From: Candidatus Deferrimicrobiaceae bacterium
GTDB lineage: Bacteria; Desulfobacterota; Deferrimicrobia; Deferrimicrobiales; Deferrimicrobiaceae
Reading direction: 5' to 3'
Assembly: GCA_036504035.1 (NCBI GenBank)
Contig: DASXVV010000008.1
Coordinates: 124,001 to 188,000, forward strand
Length of the DNA: 64,000 nucleotides
Shown here: positions 31,413 through 42,415 of the stretch, piece by piece
Position numbering within the stretch: the stretch's first letter is position 1
How the letters are laid out: every line of letters begins with the position of its first letter
Program-made: the position numbers and the translations under genes
The notes under the pieces: model-generated
What the model was told of the DNA's origin: nothing
Database searches by the model: none
Seen by the model: only the letters and a program-made list of their open reading frames with translations

Positions 31413-32047
31413 TCCGTCTCGCGGATGTCTCCGGGGGCGTCGGGATTCCAGCCGACGCGATCCGGTCGCTCCGGTCGGGGGGGCTGGTGATCTACCCGAC
31501 CGACACGCTCTACGGGATGGGGGTCGATCCCCGGTCGCCGCAGGGGCTGGCCCGGCTGGTGCGCACCAAGGGGCGCGCGGCGGGCAAGCCGCTGCCGCTG
31601 CTTCTGTCCGGCCCGGATTGCGCCGCGGCGTGGGCTGCCGAGGTCCCGGCCGTCGCCGCGAGGCTGATGGCCCGCTTCTGGCCCGGAGCCCTCACGCTGG
31701 TGCTTCCCGCCGCCGCCGGGCTGCCGGCCGAGGTCACGGGGGGCGGCGACACCGTTGGGCTTCGCGTCCCCGCCCACCCCGTCGCGCGTGCGCTGGCTGC
31801 CGCCGCCGGGGGTGCCGTCACCGGCACGTCCGCCAACCGATCGGGCGAGCCCGGCCTCTGGCGCGACGCAGAATCGCTGCTGTCCGAGTTTTCCGGCGAC
31901 GCCGACTGGTTGCTGTGGGACGGCCCGGCCGCCTCGGGAACGCCGTCCACCGTCGTTCGTGTCTCGCGCCAAGGCGAAATCGCCTGCATCCGGGAGGGGG
32001 CCGTCCCCTTCCGCACCATCACCGATCACCTGCAAGGAAGGAGATAG
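31409..32047 (+). CDS. tsaC: L-threonylcarbamoyladenylate synthase (TsaC/Sua5/YrdC family)
   Basis: 212 aa. Signature YPTDTLYGMGVD, KPLPLLL and the ending of the YrdC domain (GTSANRSGEP). It makes threonylcarbamoyl-AMP for the t6A37 modification of ANN-reading tRNAs. It lacks the C-terminal Sua5 extension, so it is TsaC-type. Start overlaps the preceding stop. Confidence 0.92.
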   Translation: MIRLADVSGGVGIPADAIRSLRSGGLVIYPTDTLYGMGVDPRSPQGLARLVRTKGRAAGKPLPLLLSGPDCAAAWAAEVPAVAARLMARFWPGALTLVLPAAAGLPAEVTGGGDTVGLRVPAHPVARALAAAAGGAVTGTSANRSGEPGLWRDAESLLSEFSGDADWLLWDGPAASGTPSTVVRVSRQGEIACIREGAVPFRTITDHLQGRR

Positions 32048-32049
32048 CC

Positions 32050-33378
32050 ATGCCCATCGTCAGACCGTTCCGCGGCATCCATTTCAATCCCGGCAAGATC
32101 GGCGGGAACGACTTCACGAAGGTGGTCGCCCCTCCCTATGACGTCATCTCGCCCGAAGAGCAGAAGAAGCTGCACGAGCGCCATCCGCGCAACATCGTCC
32201 ACATCGACTTCGGCATCGCCGAGCCCGACGACGACGAGACGTGCAACAAGTACTCGCGCGCCGCGGCGTACTACGCACAGTGGCTCGATGACGGCACCTT
32301 GGTCCGCGACGACAAGCCGGCGCTCTACTATTACGAGCAGGAGTACGACATCGCGGGGATGGGCCACTTCGTCCGGAAGGGATTTCTCGGCGCCCTGAAG
32401 CTCTCCGCGTTCGGCGAGGGCGAGGTGTTCCCGCACGAGCGGACGCTCTCCGGCCCCAAGCTCGACCGGCAGGCGCTCATGCGCGTGACCGAGGCGAACA
32501 TGAGCCCGATCTTCGGCCTCTACTCCGACCCGTCCGACGAGGTCCGCGCGGCGCTGACCGCCGGGATGGCGAAGGATCCCTCCTTCACGGCCGTCGACGA
32601 CATCGGCGTCAAGCACCGCGTCTGGATCGTCACCGACGCGGCGGCCATCGCCAAGGCCACCGATCTCATGAAGGACCGGGGGGTCTTCATCGCCGACGGG
32701 CACCACCGTTACGAAACGGCTTTCGGGTTCCGCGAAGAGCAGCGGGCGAAGTACGGCACCGCGCCCGACGCGGCATACGAGCATGTCCTCATGTTCCTCT
32801 GCAACATGGACGACAAGGGGATCGTGATCCTGCCCACCCACCGCGGCATCCATTCCGTCCCCGGCTTCTCCGAGGAGGCGTTCGCGGCCAAGCTGCGCGC
32901 GGTCCTTCCGATGGAGACGCGGGAAGGCAGCCCCCGCGACGCCATCCACGCCGTCGAGGAAGCGAGCCGGAACGGCAAGGCCATCTCCTGGAGCGCGGGT
33001 GGCGACAAGTATCACGTGATCTCGTTCCCCGACGTCCGGAAGTTCGCCGACGAACACCTGTCGATGTTCCCGCCCGAGCTGCGCACGCTCGACGTCGTCC
33101 TGCTGCACGGCTTCCTGATGGCGCAGATGCTCGGCATCTCCCAGGAATCGGTGACCGCAGGGCAGTTCGTCAAGTACTACAAAGACCCGGCGAAGGCCGA
33201 GGCCGACCTCGCCTCGGGCGCGGTGCAGCTCGCCTTCTTCATGACCGGCGTCACGGTCAAGGAGTTCCGCGACGTCTCCCTGTCGGGCCACGTGCTGCCG
33301 CAGAAGTCCACCTTCTTCTACCCGAAGATCGGCACCGGCCTCCTGATCTTCGCGAACGGGAATGAGCGGGTCGGCTGA
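32050..33378 (+). CDS. DUF1015 family protein
   Basis: 442 aa from ATG 32050 after a strong aggaaggag site. Conserved DUF1015 features: RPFRGIHFNP, VVAPPYDVIS, FIADGHHRYETA and a C-terminal barrel-like region. Members occur in many bacteria, sometimes near serine or phosphoglycerate metabolism; the HHRYE motif suggests an enzyme, but no activity is proven. It sits directly downstream of tsaC. Confidence 0.88.
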   Translation: MPIVRPFRGIHFNPGKIGGNDFTKVVAPPYDVISPEEQKKLHERHPRNIVHIDFGIAEPDDDETCNKYSRAAAYYAQWLDDGTLVRDDKPALYYYEQEYDIAGMGHFVRKGFLGALKLSAFGEGEVFPHERTLSGPKLDRQALMRVTEANMSPIFGLYSDPSDEVRAALTAGMAKDPSFTAVDDIGVKHRVWIVTDAAAIAKATDLMKDRGVFIADGHHRYETAFGFREEQRAKYGTAPDAAYEHVLMFLCNMDDKGIVILPTHRGIHSVPGFSEEAFAAKLRAVLPMETREGSPRDAIHAVEEASRNGKAISWSAGGDKYHVISFPDVRKFADEHLSMFPPELRTLDVVLLHGFLMAQMLGISQESVTAGQFVKYYKDPAKAEADLASGAVQLAFFMTGVTVKEFRDVSLSGHVLPQKSTFFYPKIGTGLLIFANGNERVG

Positions 33379-34150
33379 CCCGCGCATGATGGGCTCAGGG
33401 GGCGGAAGCGGCGACGCTTCCGCCCCCGACCGCCTCGGTTTCGCCGCCCTCTCGATCCGCCAGCCCGAAGGCGGCTATCGCTTCTCGGTCGACTCCGTCC
33501 TGCTGGCCGATTTCGCCGCCCCCCTTTGCGCCCCCGACACGCTCGATCTGGGCACCGGCTGCGGCGTCGTGCTGCTGCTCCTGGCCCGCAAGTGTCCCGG
33601 GCTTCGTCGCGGCTTGGGCGTCGAGATCCAGCCGGCGCTCCTCGAGTGCGCGCGGCGCAACGTATCCGAAAACGGCCTGGAAGACCGGATCGCGATGGTG
33701 GCCGGCGACTTCCGGGAGCCGTCGACCGACATTCCCCCCGCCGCGTTCGGGCTGGTCGTGTCGAACCCGCCGTTCCGGCGAGCGGGGGAGGGACGGCGAA
33801 ACCCCGACGAGAGCCGCGCGATCGCCCGGCACGAGCTGACCTGCACGCTGCCCGCGCTGTTCGGGGCCGCCGCGCGGGCGTTGCCGCCGGGCGGGCGGTT
33901 CGCCCTCGTCACGCTCGCCTCCCGCCTCAAGGAGCTGTTCGCCGCCGCCGCCGGCGCCGGCATCGCGCCCGAGACGCTCCGGTTCGTCCATCCGTACTCC
34001 GGAAAGCCCGCGGGGCGGGTCCTGTTCTCGGGCCGGAAAGGGGGGCGGTCCCGCGACGTTTCCGTGCTCCCGCCGCTGGTCGAATACGCATCGAAAGGCG
34101 TCTACCACGCCGACATGGAACGGGTCTTCGACGGGATGATCCGGAAGTAG
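33362..34150 (+). CDS. TrmN6-like SAM-dependent methyltransferase
   Basis: 262 aa. SAM-binding LDLGTGCGVVLLLLA and the adenine N6-methylase motif SNPPF. The opening (YRFSVDSVLLADF) is typical of tRNA1(Val) adenine-37 N6-methyltransferase (YfiC/TrmN6), so a tRNA target is likely. Related enzymes act on rRNA or proteins. The start at 33362 lies within the end of the DUF1015 gene; 33386 is an alternative. Confidence 0.8.
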   Translation: MSGSADPRMMGSGGGSGDASAPDRLGFAALSIRQPEGGYRFSVDSVLLADFAAPLCAPDTLDLGTGCGVVLLLLARKCPGLRRGLGVEIQPALLECARRNVSENGLEDRIAMVAGDFREPSTDIPPAAFGLVVSNPPFRRAGEGRRNPDESRAIARHELTCTLPALFGAAARALPPGGRFALVTLASRLKELFAAAAGAGIAPETLRFVHPYSGKPAGRVLFSGRKGGRSRDVSVLPPLVEYASKGVYHADMERVFDGMIRK

Positions 34151-34192
34151 CGGAGCGCCGAAAGAATACGCGATTTCAACGCGTGTCGACAG

Positions 34193-34222
34193 TTGACATC
34201 CGGTTGCGGACGGGACTATCTT
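34193..34222 (+). promoter_or_regulatory. Promoter of the sdhCAB operon
   Basis: A perfect TTGACA (34193-34198) and TATCTT (34217-34222) are separated by 18 bases. The predicted start is about 108 bases before sdhC, leaving a long leader that shows no obvious riboswitch. Confidence 0.6.
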
Positions 34223-34336
34223 ATGGGGCACAGTACCTGTCCGGCAATCTTCAAACAATGTTACAAGCGGCTGTTTCGGCGGCTGTTCCCGGAATGCGCG
34301 TTCGTGCAGGAAAATCCACGATAAAGGGAAGGAACC

Positions 34337-35002
34337 ATGTCACTATTCGCGAATGCAGTAGGCAGAAAGGTGCTGATGGGCCTGACGGGGCTGTTCATGC
34401 TCCTGTTCGTCGTCGGGCACCTGCTGGGCAATTCCACCATCTTTGCCGGGCGTGAAATGCTTAACGCCTACGCGGAACATCTCCACGCGCTCGGGCCGCT
34501 GGTCTGGGTCATCCGGATCGTGATGGGCGTTTTCCTCGTCACCCACCTCTTCTTCGGCATCATCCTGACGATGGAGAACAGCGACGCCAATCCGAACAAG
34601 TACGCCGTCAACCGGATGCTCAAGGCCACCTTTTTCAGCCAGACGATGATCTGGACCGGCCTGCTCCTCCTCGCCTTCCTGGTCTATCACCTGCTTCAGT
34701 TCACGGTCCGCATCACGCCCGACATCACCGCCGAAGCGGCCGCCACCAAGCCGGGCGACGTCTATGCCATGGTTGTCGGCAGCTTCAACATCGCCGCGGT
34801 CACCGGCGTGTACGTCGCCGCCATGATCGCGCTCTTCTGCCACCTGTCCCACGGCATCCAGAGCCTGTTCCAGTCGCTCGGGCTCAGCAACGTCAACGCG
34901 CTCCCGAAGTTCACCACCTTCGGCAAGGTGCTGGCCACGCTGATGCTCCTGGGCTTCTGCTTGATCCCGGTTTCGATCATTACCGGCATTTTGACCAAAT
35001 AG
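34337..35002 (+). CDS. sdhC: Succinate dehydrogenase/fumarate reductase cytochrome b subunit
   Basis: 221 aa with five predicted membrane helices and histidines placed for two haems ([35 protein letters not shown]). This is the single-subunit, di-haem type found in type B enzymes such as those of Bacillus and Geobacter. It anchors the enzyme and passes electrons between quinone and the Fe-S subunit. Start preceded by aagggaagg. C-A-B order as in the Geobacter frdCAB operon. Confidence 0.92.
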   Translation: MSLFANAVGRKVLMGLTGLFMLLFVVGHLLGNSTIFAGREMLNAYAEHLHALGPLVWVIRIVMGVFLVTHLFFGIILTMENSDANPNKYAVNRMLKATFFSQTMIWTGLLLLAFLVYHLLQFTVRITPDITAEAAATKPGDVYAMVVGSFNIAAVTGVYVAAMIALFCHLSHGIQSLFQSLGLSNVNALPKFTTFGKVLATLMLLGFCLIPVSIITGILTK

Positions 35003-35012
35003 GGGGCCACCA

Positions 35013-36928
<1,916 letters not shown>

Positions 36929-36929
<1 letters not shown>

Positions 36930-37762
36930 TGAGCGGCCATAACGATCACAACGCGCAAGAGACGACCCCCGCGCAGGTGGGCGGTCACGGCGGCCATGAC
37001 GATCATGGCGCACACGGGACGATGACGCTCACGCTCATCGTCTGGCGGCAGCCCAACGCCGATGCCCCCGGCCGCATGGAGACCTACGTCGCCAAGGGCA
37101 TCACCGAGCACCACTCGTTCCTCGAGATGCTCGACGTGGTCAACGAAGACCTGATCAAGACCGGCAAGGAGCCGATCGTGTTCGACCACGATTGCCGCGA
37201 GGGCATCTGCGGCATGTGCTCCCAGGTCATCAACGGCGTGCCGCACGGTGGCCAGGAGCGCACCACGGTCTGCCAGCTCCACATGCGCAAGTTCAAGAAC
37301 GGCGACACGATCTACATCGAGCCCTGGCGCGCCAAAGCGTTCCCCATCGTGAAGGATCTCATCGTCGATCGCGAAGGCCTCGAGAAGATCATGCAGGCGG
37401 GCGGCTACACGTCGGTCCACACCGGCGGCGCGCCCGACGCCAACGCGACTCCGATCCCCAAGCCCATCGCCGAATACGCGATGGACGCGGCCGAGTGCAT
37501 CGGCTGCGGCGCCTGCGTGGCGGCTTGTCCCAACGGCTCGGCCATGCTGTTCACGAGCGCCAAGGTCGCGCAGTTCGCCGCGCTGCCCCAGGGCCAGGTC
37601 GAGGCGGCCGAGCGCGTCAAGGCCATGGTCCAGGCGCTCCAGGACTGCGGCTTCGGCAACTGCTCCAACCACTACGAGTGCCAGGCGGCGTGCCCCAAGG
37701 GCATCAACGTCCAGTTCATCGCGCACCTCAACCGCGAATACGTCAAGGCGCTCTTCAAGTAG
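36929..37762 (+). CDS. sdhB: Succinate dehydrogenase/fumarate reductase iron-sulfur subunit with His-rich N-terminus
   Basis: 277 aa. The [2Fe-2S] ligands lie in CREGICGMC with a downstream C (TVCQLH); [11 protein letters not shown] and [14 protein letters not shown] supply the [4Fe-4S] and [3Fe-4S] clusters. The first 31 residues are an unusual extension with histidines at 4, 7, 20, 23, 26 and 29, before the normal domain begins (TLTLIVWRQ). The extension could bind metal; an alternative start at M32 would remove it. Last gene of the operon. Confidence 0.95.
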
Positions 37763-37776
37763 TCGTTTCTCCGGAA

Positions 37777-37833
37777 CCAAGGCAATAAAGAGGGCGGCCC
37801 CCGCAAGGGAGCCGCCCTTTTGTATTGCCTTGG
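37777..37833 (+). terminator. Strong terminator of sdhCAB
   Basis: An outer 11-bp perfect stem (CCAAGGCAATA, 37777-37787, with 37823-37833) surrounds an inner GGGCGGC/GCCGCCC hairpin followed by TTTT. This is an unusually long two-part terminator. Confidence 0.88.
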
Positions 37834-37838
37834 TGTCG

Positions 37839-38099
37839 ATGCCCGGGAATCCTGCGTTCCGGGGTGGGGGCCGTTCACTCCGTCATCAGCCGCAACGTTT
37901 TTATCCACAAGCGGGGGCATCCGAATCGACCGGGCATACCCTCCCGAGGCGAAGCGGCCAAGGGTGTCCCCTGAAGCGGGCCTATGCCCCGAGCGGGTGT
38001 AGCCGCCATGGAAGGCGGCGCGAGGGGTATGGAGTCGCCGTGAGGCCATGGATAGCCGAGCAAGACGTCCCGCGAAAGGGGATACCCGTAACGCGAAGC
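37839..38099 (+). repeat. Dispersed intergenic repeat, copy 2 (possible structured RNA)
   Basis: Same element as at 22453-22763, in opposite orientation, starting right after the sdhCAB terminator. About 50 bases of the middle are shorter than in copy 1; the 3' 120 bases are nearly identical. It fills most of the 37763-38121 gap, where no gene is supported. Confidence 0.8.
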
Positions 38100-38121
38100 C
38101 TCGGGAGCCGTGCCCGCCCCC

Positions 38122-38610
38122 TCAGCGGTGGGCGAGGTCGAAGGCGCGGCGCTGGATCGAGAGCAGGGTGGCGCGCAGCTCGGGGTCGTCGATTTCGGAG
38201 AGCCCGTCGGGCTCGGGGAGCGGGACGGTCGAAGGGGGGCGGCGCCCGGAAGGCGCGTCGGTTTCCTCCGGGTCTGCTTCCGGCAGCGGCCCGACCGAGA
38301 AGCGGATATCGGCGACCACGCCCTCGCCCAGCATTCCCCGGATTCGCTCCAGCAGCAGCGGTTTCGAGAACTGGAGCTCCTGCGCCCAGGAGTGGTTGCA
38401 GACCAGGACGGTCAGCACGCCGCCCCGCAGGTCGGCGGGCGCGGTCTTTTGGGCGAGCAGCGCGCCGCAAAGCGACTCCCAGCCTTGCGACAGCCGGACG
38501 AGCGCCCGGATCGCCGGAAGCCCCAGGTTGCCGAGAAGCTCGTCGACGGCGCCCGAGAGCAGGTTGGGCCGGCGGGCGCGGGGCCTCTTGCCGTCTTTCC
38601 GGCGCGTCAA
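38122..38610 (-). CDS. DUF721 (DciA-like) protein
   Basis: 162 aa from TTG 38610, with AAGGA 7 bases upstream and the start overlapping the stop of the upstream membrane-protein gene. The core (GWESLCGALLAQKT, GGVLTVLVCNHSWAQELQF) matches DUF721. DUF721 proteins include DciA, which loads or assists the replicative helicase DnaB, but many members are uncharacterised. The C-terminal third (after residue 105) is a charged, Pro-rich linker and helix. Confidence 0.75.
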   Translation of the reverse strand: MTRRKDGKRPRARRPNLLSGAVDELLGNLGLPAIRALVRLSQGWESLCGALLAQKTAPADLRGGVLTVLVCNHSWAQELQFSKPLLLERIRGMLGEGVVADIRFSVGPLPEADPEETDAPSGRRPPSTVPLPEPDGLSEIDDPELRATLLSIQRRAFDLAHR

Positions 38611-38888
38611 CCGCGCATCCTTCGCCGGCGAAGCCGCCCGCCGAGGATCTGCCCGACAACCGCGCAGGCGATGAAGACGGGGATGACCCAGTTGTGGAGG
38701 TGATTGAAGATGCGAAAGCCCGCGATCAGCGGGATGGACAGGTGGACGAAGAGGAACCAGGCCGGGGAAAACTTGCGGACCCCCTCCCGCAGGTATCCCA
38801 GCGGCACATTGCAGACCAGCGCCGCGGAAGCGATCAGGAGGGTGATCTCGCCGTGGTGTGAGAGGATTCCGGAAACATTGCACGTCAT
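38607..38888 (-). CDS. Small membrane protein of unknown function
   Basis: 93 aa with three predicted hydrophobic helices (GEITLLIASAALVCNV, WFLFVHLSIPLIAGF, WVIPVFIACAVVGQIL) and an Arg-rich end. No family recognised. The ATG at 38888 has no ribosome site; the promoter -10 box ends 6 bases before it, so the mRNA may be leaderless. Co-transcribed with the DUF721 gene (overlap). Confidence 0.6.
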   Translation of the reverse strand: MTCNVSGILSHHGEITLLIASAALVCNVPLGYLREGVRKFSPAWFLFVHLSIPLIAGFRIFNHLHNWVIPVFIACAVVGQILGGRLRRRRMRG

Positions 38889-38894
38889 GGTTCG

Positions 38895-38923
38895 ATTATA
38901 ATGATAGTTTGGGCTTTTGTCCC
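38895..38923 (-). promoter_or_regulatory. Promoter of the small membrane protein/DUF721 operon
   Basis: Minus-strand TATAAT (38895-38900) with GGGACA as -35 (38918-38923), spacing 17. The predicted start falls at or next to the ATG at 38888. The same AT patch also contains a plus-strand TATAAT (38897-38902) but without a good -35. Confidence 0.5.
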
Positions 38924-38968
38924 GAATCGGGGGTGTCGTTGGGTCGTTCTGAAAGCCCGGAGGTGGTC

Positions 38969-39205
38969 ATGATCTTCCGGGGAACCCACCAGGTGCTTTC
39001 GGCCGAAAAGGCGTTGAAGCATGCCGGCATCCCGATCCGGCTCATTCCGGTGCCGCGGCGGCTGACCTCCGATTGCGGCCTTGCCGTCCGCATCCCTGAG
39101 CAAGCGCTGGCGCTGGCTCTCGAAACTTTGGGCGCCATTCCGCTTCTGCCCGCTTCCGTCCATCGGCAGCTCGGCGGTGGCGAATACCAAGAGGTTCCTT
39201 TTTGA
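38969..39205 (+). CDS. DUF3343 family protein (putative Se/S carrier-like)
   Basis: 78 aa from ATG 38969, preceded by GGAGGT. Pattern: FRGTHQVLSAEKALKHAGI, a short strand (LIPVPRRLTSDCGLAVRI) and a C-terminal helix; the Ser-x-Cys-Gly motif (TSDCGLAV) is the family's key site. DUF3343 proteins co-occur with selenium or labile sulfur handling genes and sometimes fuse to YedF. A cysteine desulfurase-like gene lies two genes downstream. The stop overlaps the next start. Confidence 0.8.
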   Translation: MIFRGTHQVLSAEKALKHAGIPIRLIPVPRRLTSDCGLAVRIPEQALALALETLGAIPLLPASVHRQLGGGEYQEVPF

Positions 39206-41253
39206 CGTTGACCATATGCAGGCTTTTCCGGAAGGGGTTCGAGCTCGCTGTTCCCGCCTTCGCCGTCTGGGCCGTTCTCTCGTTCCAACCCGTCCTGGCG
39301 GCGGATGCGACTGAGAATCCGCCCGTCTCGGTTCCCGCGGCGCCTTCGCCGGCTTCTCCTTCGCCGCCTTCATCGCCGTCCGCCGCCCCCCCGTCGCAGC
39401 CCGAGCCCCCCACCGCTCCTCCGTCGCAGTCTCCCGTTGCGCCGACGCCGGTGTACCTCCCGTCGCCCCTGACGTCCCCGAACGCATCCGTGCCGTCCCG
39501 GTTGCCGGTTTCGCCGCCCCCGGTGCTGTCGGCGACTCCGCCGCCCCCCGGGCTCGTGCCGACCGTCATCGCTGCGCCCCCCGCGCCGTCGCCAAGGCCC
39601 GACGTCGTCCTGTCGCCGGTCGAGGTCGATCTCCGGGTCCTGCGAGGGCGGGAGGAGGACGCCGAGCCGGCCGCACGCGATATCTTCGAGTCCCTGCCGG
39701 GCGAGGGAGGAAAGAAGAGGAATCCCATCCCCGAGGGGCTCGGGAGCCGCGTCGAAAAGTGGATGAATTACTTCCAGTCGGGGGGTCGCAACCGTTTCGA
39801 GACCTACCTGTCCCGCTCGGGCAAGTACGCGAAGCTGATGAAGGACATCCTCAACAAGTACGGGCTTCCGGGCGACCTGATCTATCTCGCGCTCATCGAG
39901 AGCGGCTTTTCCCCCAAGGCCTATTCCGTCGCGAAGGCGGCGGGCCCCTGGCAGTTCATCGCCGAGACGGGCAAGCGGTACGGGCTCAAGATCGACTGGT
40001 GGGCCGACGAGCGCAGGGACTACGAGAAGTCGACCCATGCCGCCGCGTCCTACCTGCGCGACCTCTACGGCATGTTCGACTCGTGGCAGCTCGCGACCGC
40101 GGCGTACAACGCCGGCGAGGGGAAGATCTCCCGGGCGGTCGACCGATACAAATCAAACGAATACGCCCAGCTCATCAAGTACGGCTACCTGACGCAGGAG
40201 ACCAAGGACTACGTGCCCAAGATGCTGGCCGCGCAGACCATCGCCAAGGAGCCCGACAAATACGGGTTCGGGGGGGTCGAGTACCAATCGCCGCTCGAGT
40301 TCGACAAGGTCACGGTCCCGGGCGGCATCGACCTGACCGTCCTGGGGGAGATCATCGGCGTCCCTTACGAATCGCTGCGCGAGTGGAACCCGGAGCTCCG
40401 CCGCTTCTGCACCCCGCCGAACCGCACATCGTACGAGCTTCGGGTCCCGCGCAGCTACGGCAAGGTGGTCCAGGAGCATCTCGACGAGATCCGCGAGGAC
40501 GCCCGGGTCACCTTCATCCTCCACACGGCAGCCAAGGGAGAGACCGCCGACGCGCTGGCCGAAAGGTACGATACCTCCTCCGCGGTCATCCGGGAGCTCA
40601 ACGGGTTGAGCGGGAACGCCCTGCGGAAATCCGCGAAGCTCGTGATTCCCGTGACCGGGCTCGGCCCGGAGGACGCCATTCCGGGCAGGGAGCTGTCCGT
40701 CAGCCAGATCCAGACGGCGCAGATGCGGTCCGACGACGGGCGGCGGGGGAAGATGGGCCGCCATCACGCGAATTCCGGGAAGGGCCGCGGGACGGTCAAG
40801 GCGCGCAAGGGCGACACGTTGACGAAAATCGCCAAGCGCGCCGGGGTCTCGGTGTCTGCGCTGGCCAAGGCCAATGGGCTGGCCGGCGGCGCCCGGGTCA
40901 AGGCCGGCGTCCGTCTCAAGATCCCCGGACGTGGGGCGGACGAGGACGTGGGCCAGACGATCCTCGGAAGCCCGGAAGATGGCGACGGCGGAAACGGCGC
41001 CGTGCCCCGGCGCAAGTCCATGGAGACGGCGGCCGTGAAGGCCGCGAAGGCGGTCGTCGAGGGTTCGGGGGAATCGGCCGCCGCGACGCCTGCGAAGAAG
41101 ACGATCCGCCACATCGTCCGGAAAGGGGAGACGCTCGAAAAGATCGCCCGGCAATACGGCGTCTCCGCCGCCGAGATCTCCGGGCGCAACAAGCTGAAGG
41201 ACGGCCAGAAGATCCGGCGGGGCCGCGTCCTCATCATCCCGTCCGAGTCGTGA
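39202..41253 (+). CDS. LysM-containing membrane-bound lytic transglycosylase (MltD-like)
   Basis: 683 aa from TTG 39202 (GAGG 7 bases upstream). A signal or anchor (about residues 12-34), a 95-residue Pro/Ala/Ser linker, then an SLT domain with catalytic E233 in ALIESGFSPKAYS and the GPWQFI and AYNAGEG motifs. Three LysM modules follow at the C-terminus (KGETADALAERY, KGDTLTKIAKRAG, KGETLEKIARQYG), separated by Ala/Lys-rich linkers. It cleaves peptidoglycan between MurNAc and GlcNAc with 1,6-anhydro product. It sits inside a probable DUF3343-cysteine desulfurase operon. Confidence 0.93.
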   Translation: MTLTICRLFRKGFELAVPAFAVWAVLSFQPVLAADATENPPVSVPAAPSPASPSPPSSPSAAPPSQPEPPTAPPSQSPVAPTPVYLPSPLTSPNASVPSRLPVSPPPVLSATPPPPGLVPTVIAAPPAPSPRPDVVLSPVEVDLRVLRGREEDAEPAARDIFESLPGEGGKKRNPIPEGLGSRVEKWMNYFQSGGRNRFETYLSRSGKYAKLMKDILNKYGLPGDLIYLALIESGFSPKAYSVAKAAGPWQFIAETGKRYGLKIDWWADERRDYEKSTHAAASYLRDLYGMFDSWQLATAAYNAGEGKISRAVDRYKSNEYAQLIKYGYLTQETKDYVPKMLAAQTIAKEPDKYGFGGVEYQSPLEFDKVTVPGGIDLTVLGEIIGVPYESLREWNPELRRFCTPPNRTSYELRVPRSYGKVVQEHLDEIREDARVTFILHTAAKGETADALAERYDTSSAVIRELNGLSGNALRKSAKLVIPVTGLGPEDAIPGRELSVSQIQTAQMRSDDGRRGKMGRHHANSGKGRGTVKARKGDTLTKIAKRAGVSVSALAKANGLAGGARVKAGVRLKIPGRGADEDVGQTILGSPEDGDGGNGAVPRRKSMETAAVKAAKAVVEGSGESAAATPAKKTIRHIVRKGETLEKIARQYGVSAAEISGRNKLKDGQKIRRGRVLIIPSES

Positions 41254-41257
41254 CCGC

Positions 41258-42409
41258 GTGCCCTCGCGTCCGCCCATGATCTATCTCGACAACGCGGCCA
41301 CTTCGCTGCCGAAGCCGCCCGGGGTGGCCAAGGCCGTGGCGGAGGCTATCGGGCGCGCGGGGAACCCGGGCCGGTCCGGCCACGTCCTTTCGATCCGGTC
41401 GGCCCGCGACCTGTTTACGGCGCGCGAGCGGCTGGCCGAGCTGTTCGGCTTTCGCGACAGCTCCCGATTCGTCTTCACCGAAAACGCCACCGCGGCCCTG
41501 AACCAGGCGATCAAGGGGCTTCTCCGTCCGGGAGACCACGTCGTCACGACCTCCGTGGAGCACAATGCGGTCATGCGGCCGTTGCGCCGCCTCGAGGACG
41601 CCGGGGTCGCCTTGACGATCGTTTCCGCCGACGCGACCGGGACGGTCGATCCGGCCGCGATGGCGGCCGCGATCCGGCCCGGGACGCGGCTCGTGATCGT
41701 AACCCACGCCTCGAACGTATCCGGCGCGATCCAGCCGGTCGCGGCGATCGTCTCCGCCGCGCGGGCGCGGGGCGTGTTCACGCTGATCGATGCTGCCCAG
41801 ACCGCCGGTTCCGTGCCGATCGACCTGGGGGCGTTGCCGGCCGACATGCTGGCGGCTGCGGGCCACAAGGGGCTGCTCGGGCCTCAGGGCACCGGATTCC
41901 TGTTCGTCCGGGAAGGGGTCCCGCTCATCCCCCTGATCGAGGGCGGAACGGGCAGTCGATCCGAGGAGGATCGCCAGCCCGAGTTCTATCCCGACTGCAT
42001 GGAATCGGGCACCCCCAACAGCGTCGGGATCGCGGGGCTTTCGGTGGCGCTCGGCTGGTTGTTGCGGAAGGGAGTCGGCAAGGTGCGCGAACACGAGGTG
42101 GCGCTGCTGTCCGAGCTCATCGACGGGATGCGCTCGATTCCGGGGATTGCCTTGTACGGCCCGGCGACGCCGGACCAACGCTCCTGCGCCGTTTCGTTCA
42201 ATGTGTCGGGTGCCGACCCGGGCGACGTCTGCCGCCGGCTCGAGCGCGACGGGGGCATTCTCCTGCGCTCGGGCCTCCACTGCTCCCCGAACGCCCACAA
42301 GACGCTGGGCACGTTCCCGCAGGGCACGGTCCGCGTCAGCCCCGGGGTCTTCACCACCCGGAAGGAGATTCGCCTGTTCCTCGCAGCGCTGCGCCGCCAG
42401 GCTCCCTAG
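41258..42409 (+). CDS. Cysteine desulfurase family protein (class V aminotransferase fold)
   Basis: 383 aa from GTG 41258 (ATG 41276 is an alternative). PLP lysine in AAGHKGLLGPQG, SVEHNAVMRPL, and the cysteine-containing loop SGLHCSPNAHKTLGT. This branch (the EF2568-like cysteine desulfurase family) is known to co-occur with DUF3343 proteins and selenium genes, unlike IscS or SufS. It probably releases S or Se from (seleno)cysteine for an acceptor such as the nearby DUF3343 protein; that partnership is inference. Confidence 0.85.
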   Translation: MPSRPPMIYLDNAATSLPKPPGVAKAVAEAIGRAGNPGRSGHVLSIRSARDLFTARERLAELFGFRDSSRFVFTENATAALNQAIKGLLRPGDHVVTTSVEHNAVMRPLRRLEDAGVALTIVSADATGTVDPAAMAAAIRPGTRLVIVTHASNVSGAIQPVAAIVSAARARGVFTLIDAAQTAGSVPIDLGALPADMLAAAGHKGLLGPQGTGFLFVREGVPLIPLIEGGTGSRSEEDRQPEFYPDCMESGTPNSVGIAGLSVALGWLLRKGVGKVREHEVALLSELIDGMRSIPGIALYGPATPDQRSCAVSFNVSGADPGDVCRRLERDGGILLRSGLHCSPNAHKTLGTFPQGTVRVSPGVFTTRKEIRLFLAALRRQAP

Positions 42410-42415
42410 GGGGGC

